24,693 nt of DNA, taken from positions 1-24,693 of the IMG/VR virus record IMGVR_UViG_3300010391_001666; one strand, written 5' to 3'. The stretch is from a virus. Below are positions 1-7,137 of the stretch, piece by piece. Within the stretch, counting starts at the first letter, position 1. Every line of letters begins with the position of its first letter. The notes under the pieces are model-generated. The model saw only the letters and a program-made list of their open reading frames with translations. It had not been told where the DNA came from and ran no database searches. The position numbers were made by a program, and so were the translations under genes.

Positions 1-337
1 GCTGGCTTCCTTCGGTTGCAAAGGTTCCCCTACCCCCCCCATTCCAATGGTGGCTCGAGTCCAGTGGGATACCCATCTCATCGCAGCCGATCACGCGCCC
101 TGTGCGCTCCTGCTGCTGCTTGGCGCTGTTATGGCAGGGGTAGCAGAGACCTTGCCAGTTACCCTTCTCCCAGAAGAGACGGCGATCGCCGTGGTGCGGA
201 GTGGTGTGATCCACTACCCGGGCGCGGTGGAGCTGATGCCGCCCAGTGCAGAAGACGCAGTAGGGATTACGCTTGAGGAAGGCACGACTTTCCGCTTTCC
301 AGCGTGGATCATCGTAGAGCCGGGGGGCGATGGTCAC
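1..337 (-). CDS. HNH endonuclease, terminase-adjacent type (3' end off the left edge)
   Basis: About 112 N-terminal residues are visible and the frame stays open to the window edge. The GTG start overlaps the stop of the preceding gene (GTGA). The protein begins with a RLYDDPRW box at residues 6-13. Cysteine pairs at 27/30 (NPYCVFC) and 65/68 (LCYPCHN) would hold a structural zinc. Between them lies VVDHTTPHHGD with the first catalytic His, and CHNSAK supplies the Asn and later residues of the HNH fold. A typical IPLDSSHHW tail follows. In tailed phages this small nuclease usually sits next to the terminase genes and assists genome cleavage during packaging. Terminase genes are therefore expected just left of this window; that is inference. 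Confidence 0.9.
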   Translation of the reverse strand, partial: MTIAPRLYDDPRWKAESRAFLKRNPYCVFCTGRHQLHRARVVDHTTPHHGDRRLFWEKGNWQGLCYPCHNSAKQQQERTGRVIGCDEMGIPLDSSHHWNGGGRGTFATEGSQ

Positions 338-660
338 GCTGCCTCTTCTTTCCGCTCGAGGTTCACTCGACAGCTCCGGCACTGCTCCGAATACCCAACG
401 CCTGGCGTTGGTCCGGCCGTGCTGCCGAGTGGATTGCGTCGGAAGCTCTGTCGGTAGCCGATGCCGACCTTGCCCAGGGGATAGGTGCAGCAAGGGCAAT
501 GCGCGTGCTGCCCTGGCCCGAAGGTCTTCCAGTTCGACCCACGTGATTTCCCCACACCAGTACCGGAGCGTGAAGACGGCCCACCGCTCAAATCGCTTGA
601 GGGATGGGCCGTCAACGGCCGCTCGGGATGAAAGGTAGGGCCGGAGCGGGGTCCTGTCAC
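334..660 (-). CDS. Small zinc-ribbon protein, probably frameshifted; true N-terminus likely starts near 697
   Basis: The open frame codes 108 residues, but only its C-terminal half looks like protein. That half has CPCC and CRSC cysteine pairs, a likely zinc ribbon, and its stop overlaps the HNH start. The N-terminal part looks like out-of-frame coding. In the neighbouring frame a GTG at 697 opens a convincing N-terminus with LKRFERWAVFTLRYW and GEITWVELEDLR. Removing one G from the GGG at about 517-519 joins the two frames as ELEDLR-PGQHAHCPCC. I therefore read this as one gene of about 120 codons carrying a one-base insertion. The function is unknown. Its place between integrase and HNH nuclease gives no clear role. 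Confidence 0.6.
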   Translation of the reverse strand: MTGPRSGPTFHPERPLTAHPSSDLSGGPSSRSGTGVGKSRGSNWKTFGPGQHAHCPCCTYPLGKVGIGYRQSFRRNPLGSTAGPTPGVGYSEQCRSCRVNLERKEEAA

Positions 661-712
661 GAGTCGGGCCTCGCTCGCCGTGGGCGAGCGCCCTCACGGA
701 TCTCGAGGGTGT

Positions 713-2452
713 TCACGCGAACCTCTTGCGGCGCATGGACCTGGCGGCGGGGAGCAGGATCGCGCGCCGCAAGAATGGACCGAGCGCTGCTTCCGCTTGG
801 CTATCAGGGTCCATCGCGTTTGCCGAGTGGAGAAATCCGGCGCTCAACGGCAGGGGGTAAATGGTGAGCTTGAGGATGTTGGAGACGCGATCCGCAACAG
901 CGGAGTGGACCCACATCCGGAGCAGCTCGCGCAACTTGGGCCCGGTGGCGGAAGCCACAGCGGCGCTGAAGTTTGCGGCTTTCTCTACGAGCCTGATCTT
1001 CTCGAGCGCGATCGTCTGCAGGCGGCGCTGGCTGAAGCGCAGCTGTGTCCCTTCACCCTCGAGCGCGGCGAGCTCGGCACGAATCGCGCGAATGCGCGGC
1101 GCGACTTCTTCCTCTGAGAGGGTTTCGCTCCCGGCCAGCTTGACCAAGCGATCACGCTCGGCGAGTAGCTTCGCCCGGCGGCGCTCCACGTCGTCCGCAC
1201 GTTTCGGCTGGGCGCCGGCGAGGCGGGCGAGTAGCCGATCGGCCGCGCGCTCGAGTACCGTGCGCATGGCAGAGCTTCCGACCAGGTCCGCGACGGCGGC
1301 GATCACCGCGGGCTCGACAATGCGCTTGGGGAGCGTGGCCATCAGGGCGGGGCATGCCGAGACCGGGCTCGGCTGAAACGGCTTCGGGTTGCTCAGCAGG
1401 GCGTGGCGGTAGAAGCGGTAGCGGTTCGGCTCCTCGGCCGGTCCCTTCGGTCCACCGCCGCCGATCAATGTGTCCCCGCAGTGCGCGCAGGTCAGAAGCC
1501 CGGAGAGCGGATAGCCGCCGGCCGAGAGCCGGGTCTTACCGCGGTTGAGCTGGAACCGCGCCTGCACCTGATCGAAGAGCGGGCGGCCGACGAGCGCCGG
1601 GTGGGCATCGCGCACGATCGTCCAGGCGGCTGGATCCGTCCGCACCTGGTCCTCGGCGCCGGGCGCGCTCATCCGCCGGCCCCAGACGACGTCGCCGGCG
1701 TAGGCCGGGTTCTGCAGCAGGGCGCGGACGACCTGCTTACTCCACTTCTTCGAAGGGTGGCGCTGATAGGCTAAGTCGGCTAGCCGCTCGCAGCTGAGCT
1801 CGCCCTTCGCGTATTCCCGGAAGAGCCAGCGGACCAAGCGGACTTCGTCCTCTGGGCCCGGCGTCAGCTTGGCCCGTTCGTCCTTGCTCTTCTCCTGGCC
1901 CAGCTCGAGCACCCGCCGGCGGCCATCGCCAGCGATCGCCTCCCGGCGGTAGCCGAACGGCGCCTCGGTGCCCCAGAGGCCCTTGCTGGCGGTGCCCAGC
2001 GACCCGCGGCGGGCGGTCGCGCGCAGCGCCTCACGGTAGACGGTGGCCTGGCTCCACTGCAGGGAGTTGAGGACGGGGCCCGCCGGGGTGTCCTCCATCT
2101 CGCCGCCCTCGGCGAAGCGCAGCGTCCAGCCGACGTGCTTCATCTCCTGCGCCCACCAGGTGGCATCGTTCGCGTCGGGGAAGCGGCCCCATCGGGAGTG
2201 ATTGAAACAGAGGATGACGCCCCGGGCGGCACGAGGGAGCGGGGTCGATCGACAGAATGCGGCCAGAGCCTGGAACCCGGGGCGGTTCGCGGAGCCGCCG
2301 GACGCGCCCGGATCCTCGAACCAGCGGCCGATCGTCCGCCCGAGACGCTGCGCGAGCTGCTCGGAGGCAGCGCGCTGCTGGGCAAGCGACGTGTGGTCGC
2401 CGCGCGCCTGCTCTTCCGTACTGACCCTGAGATAAGCGACGGTGTCGGTCAC
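713..2452 (-). CDS. Large serine recombinase (phage integrase)
   Basis: The protein has 579 residues from a GTG that overlaps the upstream stop (GTGA); an upstream ATG would add 14 atypical residues. The N-terminal resolvase domain opens with VAYLRVSTEEQ, placing the catalytic serine at about residue 11. The SR motif follows in FNHSRWGR near 84-91. The recombinase domain contains GTEAPFGYRR around 161-170. A zinc ribbon begins with LLTCAHCGDTL near 320 and continues with a cysteine at about 367. A long coiled-coil segment spans about 410-490, as in large serine integrases. This family cuts attP and attB with double-strand breaks through a 5'-phosphoserine link. It would integrate or excise this phage. 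It is unusual in being embedded in a tight operon. Confidence 0.95.
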   Translation of the reverse strand: MTDTVAYLRVSTEEQARGDHTSLAQQRAASEQLAQRLGRTIGRWFEDPGASGGSANRPGFQALAAFCRSTPLPRAARGVILCFNHSRWGRFPDANDATWWAQEMKHVGWTLRFAEGGEMEDTPAGPVLNSLQWSQATVYREALRATARRGSLGTASKGLWGTEAPFGYRREAIAGDGRRRVLELGQEKSKDERAKLTPGPEDEVRLVRWLFREYAKGELSCERLADLAYQRHPSKKWSKQVVRALLQNPAYAGDVVWGRRMSAPGAEDQVRTDPAAWTIVRDAHPALVGRPLFDQVQARFQLNRGKTRLSAGGYPLSGLLTCAHCGDTLIGGGGPKGPAEEPNRYRFYRHALLSNPKPFQPSPVSACPALMATLPKRIVEPAVIAAVADLVGSSAMRTVLERAADRLLARLAGAQPKRADDVERRRAKLLAERDRLVKLAGSETLSEEEVAPRIRAIRAELAALEGEGTQLRFSQRRLQTIALEKIRLVEKAANFSAAVASATGPKLRELLRMWVHSAVADRVSNILKLTIYPLPLSAGFLHSANAMDPDSQAEAALGPFLRRAILLPAARSMRRKRFA

Positions 2453-2829
2453 TGAAGGAACGGCCTGGGAGGCACAACGGCGGTGCGCCCGCATTCAGGC
2501 GCGAGCGGAGGCGGTAGATTCGGATCCTCGTACCCGTGTTCAGCGGCGTGGATTGACTCCGCTCGTCGGACCTGCTCCAGGATTTCAGTCCCGCCAACCT
2601 CCCGAGCCCACCGATCTTCGCCCTCTCGCCGGAGGCGCCACTCGTTCCACTCTCGGAACTTCTGCTCCTCGTCGGTCTCGGTGAGCCGCGAATAGAGTTC
2701 AGGGTTATCCTCGGCCAGGCGCTCGCGGGCGCGCCGGACTCGACCAGGCGCGAGGAGCCCGATCGTGGCCACGCTGCCAAGGAGGGCGCCCATGGCCGCT
2801 GCGGCGAAAACAACCAAGAGTGGAATCAT
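2449..2829 (-). CDS. Small membrane-anchored protein of unknown function
   Basis: The protein has 126 residues. It starts with a hydrophobic stretch (residues 1-27, PLLVVFAAAAMGALLGSVAT followed by IGLLAP), a single N-terminal membrane segment or uncleaved signal anchor. A basic RVRRARERL flank suggests the long, charged remainder lies in the cytoplasm. The rest is helical and rich in Glu and Arg, with a Pro-rich tail. The ATG overlaps the stop of the gene before it and its own stop overlaps the recombinase start, so translation is probably coupled to the integrase. I do not recognise a family. Confidence 0.75.
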   Translation of the reverse strand: MIPLLVVFAAAAMGALLGSVATIGLLAPGRVRRARERLAEDNPELYSRLTETDEEQKFREWNEWRLRREGEDRWAREVGGTEILEQVRRAESIHAAEHGYEDPNLPPPLAPECGRTAVVPPRPFLQ

Positions 2830-3005
2830 GCGGCGTCCGTCTGGTCAAGGGGGAGCAGACCTTCGTCCTCCAAAATGTACTCCAGATACTGATCTGCCCA
2901 GCGTTCGAGTTGCTCCTGGGTGACCGGCGCCGGCGCCAAGACGAGTTCGACCCGGAACGCACCAGGCCGGAGGCGGGGCAGGCTCGACGCGCGATCGCGC
3001 TTCAC
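2826..3005 (-). CDS. Hypothetical protein, 59 residues
   Basis: The true start is the GTG overlapping the preceding stop (TGGTGA), not a far upstream start in the same frame, whose extra residues are antisense-like and overlap a better gene. The product is acidic at its C-terminus (QYLEYILEDEGLLPLDQ) with a basic N-terminus, and probably mostly helical. Both ends use 4-base overlaps, which supports it as a real gene. I do not recognise a family. Confidence 0.7.
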   Translation of the reverse strand: MKRDRASSLPRLRPGAFRVELVLAPAPVTQEQLERWADQYLEYILEDEGLLPLDQTDAA

Positions 3006-3325
3006 CACGCCATCTCGCGGAAGGGCGCGCAGGCCGCGTACTGCTGGGCGAAGGTGTGCGCGCGGAACGTACAGCGGGGGCAGCGGCACCCGGGGTCGCA
3101 GCTGCGGTAGCGCGGGACGTCCGGGCTCGGCCCGTCGACCGCCACCATGTTGGGGTCGGTCCTGCTGTATTGGGGATCCCCCGGCTTCTTCCCGTTGCCG
3201 GCGGCGCGGGCCCGGGCCTGCGCGCGCGCGGCGTTGGCGTTGCCGGATCGGCGGCCGCGGGCGTAGGGATCGAGCCGGAAGATCGGCGCGGCGTTGTCGA
3301 AGGGGTGGCTGTCGGGGTGGCTCAT
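3002..3325 (-). CDS. Hypothetical Cys-rich basic protein, 107 residues
   Basis: The ATG shares its A with the preceding stop (TGATG), and the stop overlaps the next start. The N-terminal half is low-complexity and rich in Ala, Arg, Gly and Asn. The C-terminal part carries a cysteine cluster, CDPGCRCPRC, plus a further Cys and several His (RAHTFAQQYAAC) that could bind a metal. The composition suggests a small nucleic-acid-binding protein, which is inference. No family was recognised. Confidence 0.75.
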   Translation of the reverse strand: MSHPDSHPFDNAAPIFRLDPYARGRRSGNANAARAQARARAAGNGKKPGDPQYSRTDPNMVAVDGPSPDVPRYRSCDPGCRCPRCTFRAHTFAQQYAACAPFREMAW

Positions 3326-3768
3326 CAGCGGATGGCTCGCACGTCGTACTGGAACAGCTCACCGACCCGCACGCCGAAGCCAAGGGCGACCAGCGCATCC
3401 TCCGCCTGGGGGAGCCCGCCCCAGAAGTGCCGGACGCCGCAGGCCACGGCGCGCAGGCGGAACTCGATCTGCTTCGGGCTGAGCGGGAGCGGGGACCAGG
3501 TCAGGCGATCGTAGGGATTGAACCCGATCCAGCTGCCCGGGACCTTGGGGTGGTAGGACTTCGTCTCGAACCAGAAGAACGCGCCGATCTTTTCGGCGTG
3601 GCAGAGCAGGTCCGGGATCCCTTCCGCCACGCGGCTCGCACGATATTGCGAGGTCGACCCGACGTGGATGCCGGCCTTGCGGAACAGATCGATCACGCTC
3701 GCCTGGACTACCTTCTCCAGCGGCGGCTTGAACTTCGGCGTCGATCCGGCGGGCGCGCGGAGGGTCAC
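3325..3768 (-). CDS. VRR-NUC-like nuclease (restriction-enzyme-fold resolvase type)
   Basis: The protein has 147 residues, starting at a GTG overlapping the upstream stop. It shows the layout of small VRR-NUC proteins. A conserved Glu lies in the first helix (PPLEKVVQASVIDLFRKAG, about 15-33). GIPDLL around 50-55 supplies the metal-binding Asp, and FWFETK around 65-70 supplies the E-x-K pair. A C-terminal segment, FGVRVGELFQYDVR, follows. Phage members are about 100-150 residues and act as branched-DNA or structure-specific nucleases in recombination or replication. It could work with the RecT protein encoded upstream in the same operon. The fold assignment rests on motif order only. Confidence 0.75.
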   Translation of the reverse strand: MTLRAPAGSTPKFKPPLEKVVQASVIDLFRKAGIHVGSTSQYRASRVAEGIPDLLCHAEKIGAFFWFETKSYHPKVPGSWIGFNPYDRLTWSPLPLSPKQIEFRLRAVACGVRHFWGGLPQAEDALVALGFGVRVGELFQYDVRAIR

Positions 3769-4463
3769 GGCTCGCGCTCTCTATTGGCGGCCTGCAACCA
3801 GACGTCACGCTCTTTCTTCCAGTCGAACATTTCCGCTTCGGCCCAGTAGGTCACACCTGCCTGCCAGCGCTTGAGGTTCTGGACGCCGTGCACCTGGATC
3901 CGCCAGTGCCAGAAGTGCCAGCGCGGATGCTGCCACCACCGCCGCCGCGGCCGCAGTACGTACCAGGCCGCCAGGTTGTAGACGATGCGGCAGAACCGTT
4001 CCTCTCTGTCCTTGGGAGAGTCGGTTTGGAAATTGGTGTGGTACCCGGGCTCGAAAACGAACTGCGCAGCAGGGTCGCTGCATCCCGGGCTGTGCATGAC
4101 CATTGCGGCAGTCCTGGCCGCCTCGGAGTACTCCATCCTGACGTCGAGCCGCTCCGCAATGTTCAGTAGCAGACCGCAGAGCATCGACTCCGCCTCCCGG
4201 CGGGAGCCGATCCAGGTCCGGCCGGCTCGACGGAGGAAGTAGGGGTAGTGCCCCTCGCTCCACGCGAAAGACTTCAGGCGCAGCAGCTGGTCGATGGTGA
4301 GACGCGGACAGGTCCAGCCGCAGGAGTCGTCCGAACCGTCCCTCTCTGGATCCACATGCCAGATCGTGACCATGGTCGGCCGGTACCCCTTCGGCCAGTG
4401 GATCGTCGGCTTCTTCCGCCAGGGCCGGCGGATTTCGAACGCGACGATACAAGGGTCATGCAT
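3765..4463 (-). CDS. Conserved phage protein of unknown function, Trp/Cys-rich
   Basis: The start chosen is the ATG of MHDPCIVAFEIRRPWR, which overlaps the previous stop by 8 bases. An upstream start would add 27 residues that look like the other gene's shadow. The 232-residue product has a striking block, IWHVDPERDGSDDSCGW, near residues 33-49, then a TIDQLLRLKSFAWSEGHYPYF helix region. The C-terminal half is very rich in Trp and aromatics (RRRWWQHPRWHFWHWRIQ). I believe proteins with the HVDPE-DGSDDSCGW block occur in environmental phages without assigned function, but I cannot verify this here. It is probably soluble. No catalytic motif was recognised. Confidence 0.85.
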   Translation of the reverse strand: MHDPCIVAFEIRRPWRKKPTIHWPKGYRPTMVTIWHVDPERDGSDDSCGWTCPRLTIDQLLRLKSFAWSEGHYPYFLRRAGRTWIGSRREAESMLCGLLLNIAERLDVRMEYSEAARTAAMVMHSPGCSDPAAQFVFEPGYHTNFQTDSPKDREERFCRIVYNLAAWYVLRPRRRWWQHPRWHFWHWRIQVHGVQNLKRWQAGVTYWAEAEMFDWKKERDVWLQAANREREP

Positions 4464-4917
4464 CGGGCTTCTCCTCGCTGTGCTTGGACAGGGCTGCCCG
4501 TTCAAGCACCCACAGATCGGGAAACTCCTTCGCGGTTTCGGCAATCACCTGCGCCACGACAGCGTCCGGCAGCTTGACCGTGGCTTTCAATGCCCGGGCG
4601 AGCGCCTTGCCGGCCGCCCGGGCAGCGCATTCCGCACTGATGTCGGAAAAGGCATCGCTCAACTCGATGCACTGCTCGAGGTTGACCACTTCCCCGGCGA
4701 GGCGCTTGTTCTCGGCCTGCATGTCTGCGTAGGAAGCTGCGAAGACGGCGGTGGGCGGGACCGGGGAGGCGTGTCTGCGATTCCAGCGCTCCCGGTTCGC
4801 GTTGTTCGATTCTTCGGCTTCGGTAGCCGCCACGACGTCCGGTTCCGCATGGACTCCCATCGAGGGGTAGTCCTGCCAGTACTCGCAGTAGAAGCGCCAC
4901 CGCTGGACCCGTCTCAT
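4456..4917 (-). CDS. Hypothetical protein, 153 residues, central coiled coil
   Basis: It starts with an aromatic, basic segment (RRVQRWRFYCEYW), then an Ala/Glu-rich linker. A helical region around residues 60-90 (SYADMQAENKRLAGEVVNLE) has heptad-like spacing typical of a short coiled coil. The C-terminal half is also helical, with an Ala-rich stretch. Four-base overlap with the gene before it supports the ATG start. I do not recognise a family. Confidence 0.78.
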   Translation of the reverse strand: MRRVQRWRFYCEYWQDYPSMGVHAEPDVVAATEAEESNNANRERWNRRHASPVPPTAVFAASYADMQAENKRLAGEVVNLEQCIELSDAFSDISAECAARAAGKALARALKATVKLPDAVVAQVIAETAKEFPDLWVLERAALSKHSEEKPDA

Positions 4918-5126
4918 GCGGACCTCGGTTGATGCCTGGTACTGCGCAGCCGCGCGATCCCGCCCGTCAAGGCCTCGACGCCCACGCCCGGCGGCAGCAT
5001 CGCCTGGATCTGCAGGCTCTCGTTGTCGCGGAGCCAGAGCACGACCGTGTACTGGGGGCCGTGATCGAACTGGCCGCGCAGGTACTTCGCGCCGGGGAGC
5101 GTCTGGATCTCCTGCCAGCGGATCAC
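4914..5126 (-). CDS. Hypothetical protein, 70 residues
   Basis: The GTG start overlaps the upstream stop and the stop overlaps the next ATG. The sequence alternates hydrophobic and polar residues (YTVVLWLRDNESLQIQAM), suggesting a small beta-rich protein. No motif was recognised. Confidence 0.75.
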   Translation of the reverse strand: MIRWQEIQTLPGAKYLRGQFDHGPQYTVVLWLRDNESLQIQAMLPPGVGVEALTGGIARLRSTRHQPRSA

Positions 5127-5416
5127 GTCAGGAGCTCCCTGCTGTGGCGTTCGATCGGGTATTTCGGATTCCGGATACGACGAGCATAGGGCTCGGCATG
5201 CTTGTCGCAGGTGCCATGGATAACGTTGGAGGAGTCGCCTCGGGGACCCAGGATTACAAACGACACTTCGGTAGTCACCCCGCTACGACACCCAGGCCAG
5301 CAACATTTCCAGCCGTTGCGCGCGATTTGGGGGGCGCGTCCAGGTTTCTCGATAGTGACCGCTAACCCGCGTCCATCATAGAGGGGGTTGTAGGGACTTG
5401 AGTGTTTGGCTGTCAC
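5123..5416 (-). CDS. Small zinc-binding protein, 97 residues
   Basis: Two metal-binding half sites are visible: WKCCWPGC at about residues 36-43 and CDKHAEPYARR at about 70-80. Together they would form a C-x-x-C / C-x-x-H zinc site around a beta-rich core (TTEVSFVILGPRG). Four-base overlaps at both ends place it firmly in the operon. The function is unknown; small zinc-finger proteins of this sort are common in phage early regions. Confidence 0.75.
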   Translation of the reverse strand: MTAKHSSPYNPLYDGRGLAVTIEKPGRAPQIARNGWKCCWPGCRSGVTTEVSFVILGPRGDSSNVIHGTCDKHAEPYARRIRNPKYPIERHSRELLT

Positions 5417-5847
5417 GCGGGTTTGCCCTTCTCCGTCCGGTGCTTGGTGATCAGATCTTTCATCTCCCGCTTTCGGCGCTGGAACATTTCGGTCGTCATC
5501 TTGTCCTGTTCGGCCCCGGCGAAAAATCGGGATAGGGCATCGTCCGCCTCGTCCATGACGACCTTCGCGATGATCTCGTGGAGGCCGGCCTTCGCCAGCG
5601 CGCGCCCGAACGAGGCCGACATACAGATCGCACCGGCGGCAACGCCCTCATCGGCGGCGGCCTGGATCTCCGAGCGCAGCGCAGTTTCCATCTCGTCGAT
5701 CAACTCCAGCAGCCGCTTATGCTTGTCACATTTCCAACAGGTTTCCCCCGGTAGAACGGCGATCGCGTGATTGGCCACCGCCTCGTGAGAACCCTGGAGC
5801 CCGTTGACGATCTTCCGCGCTTCCTGGAAAGTGTTCAGCGGTCTCAC
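5413..5847 (-). CDS. Hypothetical helical protein, 144 residues
   Basis: The product is mostly helical and rich in Ala, Glu and Lys. It has a CWKCDKH element near residues 37-43 and a charged C-terminus (MFQRRKREMKDLITKHRTEK) that may bind nucleic acid. Starts and stops overlap the neighbouring genes by four bases. No family was recognised. Confidence 0.78.
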   Translation of the reverse strand: MRPLNTFQEARKIVNGLQGSHEAVANHAIAVLPGETCWKCDKHKRLLELIDEMETALRSEIQAAADEGVAAGAICMSASFGRALAKAGLHEIIAKVVMDEADDALSRFFAGAEQDKMTTEMFQRRKREMKDLITKHRTEKGKPA

Positions 5848-6014
5848 GCCGGCACCTTCCGGAGGGCGCGCCGGCTGATCAACTCACGCTGTCCGTTCTC
5901 GAACTCCACCAGGACGCTGCCCATCGCGCCGGCGACCAAGATCCTGCAGCGTCGGCCGTGGAGCGCGGCGCGCTTCGGGTTATTCCGCCAGGCGAACCGA
6001 TAATGCTGGCTCAT
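5844..6014 (-). CDS. Small basic hypothetical protein, 56 residues
   Basis: The start is the ATG of MSQHYRFAWRNNPKRAALHG, which overlaps the previous stop (ATGA). A longer frame exists, but its upstream extension is a shadow of the ASCH gene. The product is basic, with a short beta-rich core (RCRILVAGAMGSVLVEFENG) reminiscent of a small SH3-like or KOW-like barrel. That resemblance is weak and I assign no function. Confidence 0.72.
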   Translation of the reverse strand: MSQHYRFAWRNNPKRAALHGRRCRILVAGAMGSVLVEFENGQRELISRRALRKVPA

Positions 6015-6475
6015 GCCGCTACCCCGCGCTGCAACGCGGCCTCTACTGCCTGAGCCTCCGCCCCGGAGAGGGTCCAGATCATCTGCTGGCCGCGGACCGG
6101 CACGGGTCGAAACAGCGCCACCGCGCCCTCGAAGCGCCAGGCATACCGATCGTCGCCGTAGTCGCCCCAGAACCGTTCGCTCTCGCTCAGCTGGTCGCGG
6201 ACCTCGTTCGTGCGCCGGCATTCGGTGAAGCGGACGACGGAGATGACCGCGCCGCGGGCGTCGAGCGCCTCCATGAGTCCGGACCGGTCGGCCAACCGGA
6301 GCCGGGCGCAGTACTCGCCGAGGAGTAGCCGGTCCATGACGGTGAGCGGGTCTCGCTTCGCCGCGTGGATCGCCAGGACGCCGCGGTAGCTCGTGGCGTA
6401 GCTCCGCGTTTCCCAGGTCTTGAGACCCAGCGCGATCGCCGCTGCCCAGGGCTGCCAGAGCGAAAAGGCTTTCAT
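6011..6475 (-). CDS. ASCH/PUA-like domain protein
   Basis: The protein has 154 residues from the ATG of MKAFSLWQPWA; the longer in-frame extension is out-of-context coding. The opening FSLWQPWAAAIALGLKTWE with the following TRSY and YRGVLAIHAAK is the hallmark of the ASCH branch of the PUA-like fold. A conserved acidic/aromatic block, FWGDYGDDRYAW, lies in the second half, followed by a beta strand in RFEGAVALFRPVPV. ASCH domains are thought to bind RNA or modified nucleic acid, and some members are nucleases or hydrolases. The target here is unknown. The 4-base overlaps on both sides suggest coupled translation. Confidence 0.88.
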   Translation of the reverse strand: MKAFSLWQPWAAAIALGLKTWETRSYATSYRGVLAIHAAKRDPLTVMDRLLLGEYCARLRLADRSGLMEALDARGAVISVVRFTECRRTNEVRDQLSESERFWGDYGDDRYAWRFEGAVALFRPVPVRGQQMIWTLSGAEAQAVEAALQRGVAA

Positions 6476-6585
6476 CGGGCCACCGCCAGGCAGCTCCCCA
6501 GGGCGCGCCAGATCGCGATCGCGATGGCCCCGGCCCCGAGGGCGAAGTAGATCCGCAAGAGCATCCAGAAGCGCCGGTCGCTCAT
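6472..6585 (-). CDS. Tiny membrane protein, 37 residues
   Basis: A short basic N-terminus (MSDRRFWMLLR) precedes one predicted membrane segment, IYFALGAGAIAIAIWRALG, and a very short tail. The ATG overlaps the stop of the gene before it and the stop overlaps the ASCH gene start. The overlap pattern and the clean transmembrane profile make it likely to be real despite its size. The function is unknown. Confidence 0.68.
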   Translation of the reverse strand: MSDRRFWMLLRIYFALGAGAIAIAIWRALGSCLAVAR

Positions 6586-6734
6586 GGTGTCTCCAGCAGG
6601 CGCAGGGCTTCCTCCAAAGCAGCGGCGTTGTCGTAGTGGGAATGGTCGAGAACACAATCTCTCAACTTGGACAGATCGCGTTCCTGAGTAAGCATCCGGG
6701 TCAGCCGTTCTCGGGCTTCGGGAGAGAAAGTCAT
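6582..6734 (-). CDS. Hypothetical protein, 50 residues
   Basis: It starts at the ATG of MTFSPEARERLTRMLTQER, which overlaps the previous stop. The longer in-frame upstream extension is a shadow of other genes. The product is a small, mostly helical charged protein. No motif was recognised. Confidence 0.68.
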   Translation of the reverse strand: MTFSPEARERLTRMLTQERDLSKLRDCVLDHSHYDNAAALEEALRLLETP

Positions 6735-6949
6735 GGGTCTAAATCCGTGAGTTTGGAGAGGGCCCTGGCTTCTGCATCTTCTCTTTCCTTGGTGGAGAGG
6801 GCATACCCGCAGACCGCGCAGCGCACGTCGTCGCCAATGAACATGCTGTCCGATAGAGCGACCGACGAATCGGCGGGTTCGTAGTCGAACGACACTTCCC
6901 ACTCCTCGGCGCACGCAGGGCAGATTACCCATACCGTCATGTTGCTCAT
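6731..6949 (-). CDS. Zinc-ribbon protein, 72 residues
   Basis: Two CxxC knuckles, ICPACAEEW near residues 9-17 and RCAVCGYAL near 43-51, form a classic zinc ribbon separated by an acidic loop. The C-terminus is a charged helix. Both ends overlap neighbouring genes by four bases. Such mini zinc ribbons in phages may bind nucleic acid or modulate host proteins; the role here is unknown. Confidence 0.8.
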   Translation of the reverse strand: MSNMTVWVICPACAEEWEVSFDYEPADSSVALSDSMFIGDDVRCAVCGYALSTKEREDAEARALSKLTDLDP

Positions 6950-7137
6950 GGTTCCTTTGTGGTGGAGCCTGGAGAGGGCGCCCGGCGGAAAAGAAGAAGC
7001 TGCCCGTCGTGGGTGCCAGCAAGCACCACTTCTGTCCGAATAGAGTAGCGCCCATCGGCGTCCTCTACGGCGATAGAGAAACCGTCTGGAATATCCCGCA
7101 GACGTTTCTTGAGTTCACCAACTGTGATGGGCCTCAT
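6946..7137 (-). CDS. Hypothetical protein, 63 residues
   Basis: It starts at the ATG of MRPITVGELKKRLRDIPDGF, which shares its A with the preceding stop (TGATG). The 63-residue product has a VGELKKRLRDIPDG motif and a strand-rich middle (SIAVEDADGRYSIRTEVVLA). I recognise the ITVGELK-x-L-x-x-IPDG opening as a recurrent small-protein pattern in phages and bacteria, without a known function. Confidence 0.75.
   Translation of the reverse strand: MRPITVGELKKRLRDIPDGFSIAVEDADGRYSIRTEVVLAGTHDGQLLLFRRAPSPGSTTKEP

Noticed and set aside
658-716. 19-codon frame linking recombinase and zinc-ribbon gene by two GTGA overlaps
   Set aside because: It competes with the better N-terminus in the other frame, starting at 697, once the frame break at 519 is considered. 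Overlaps alone are weak evidence here.
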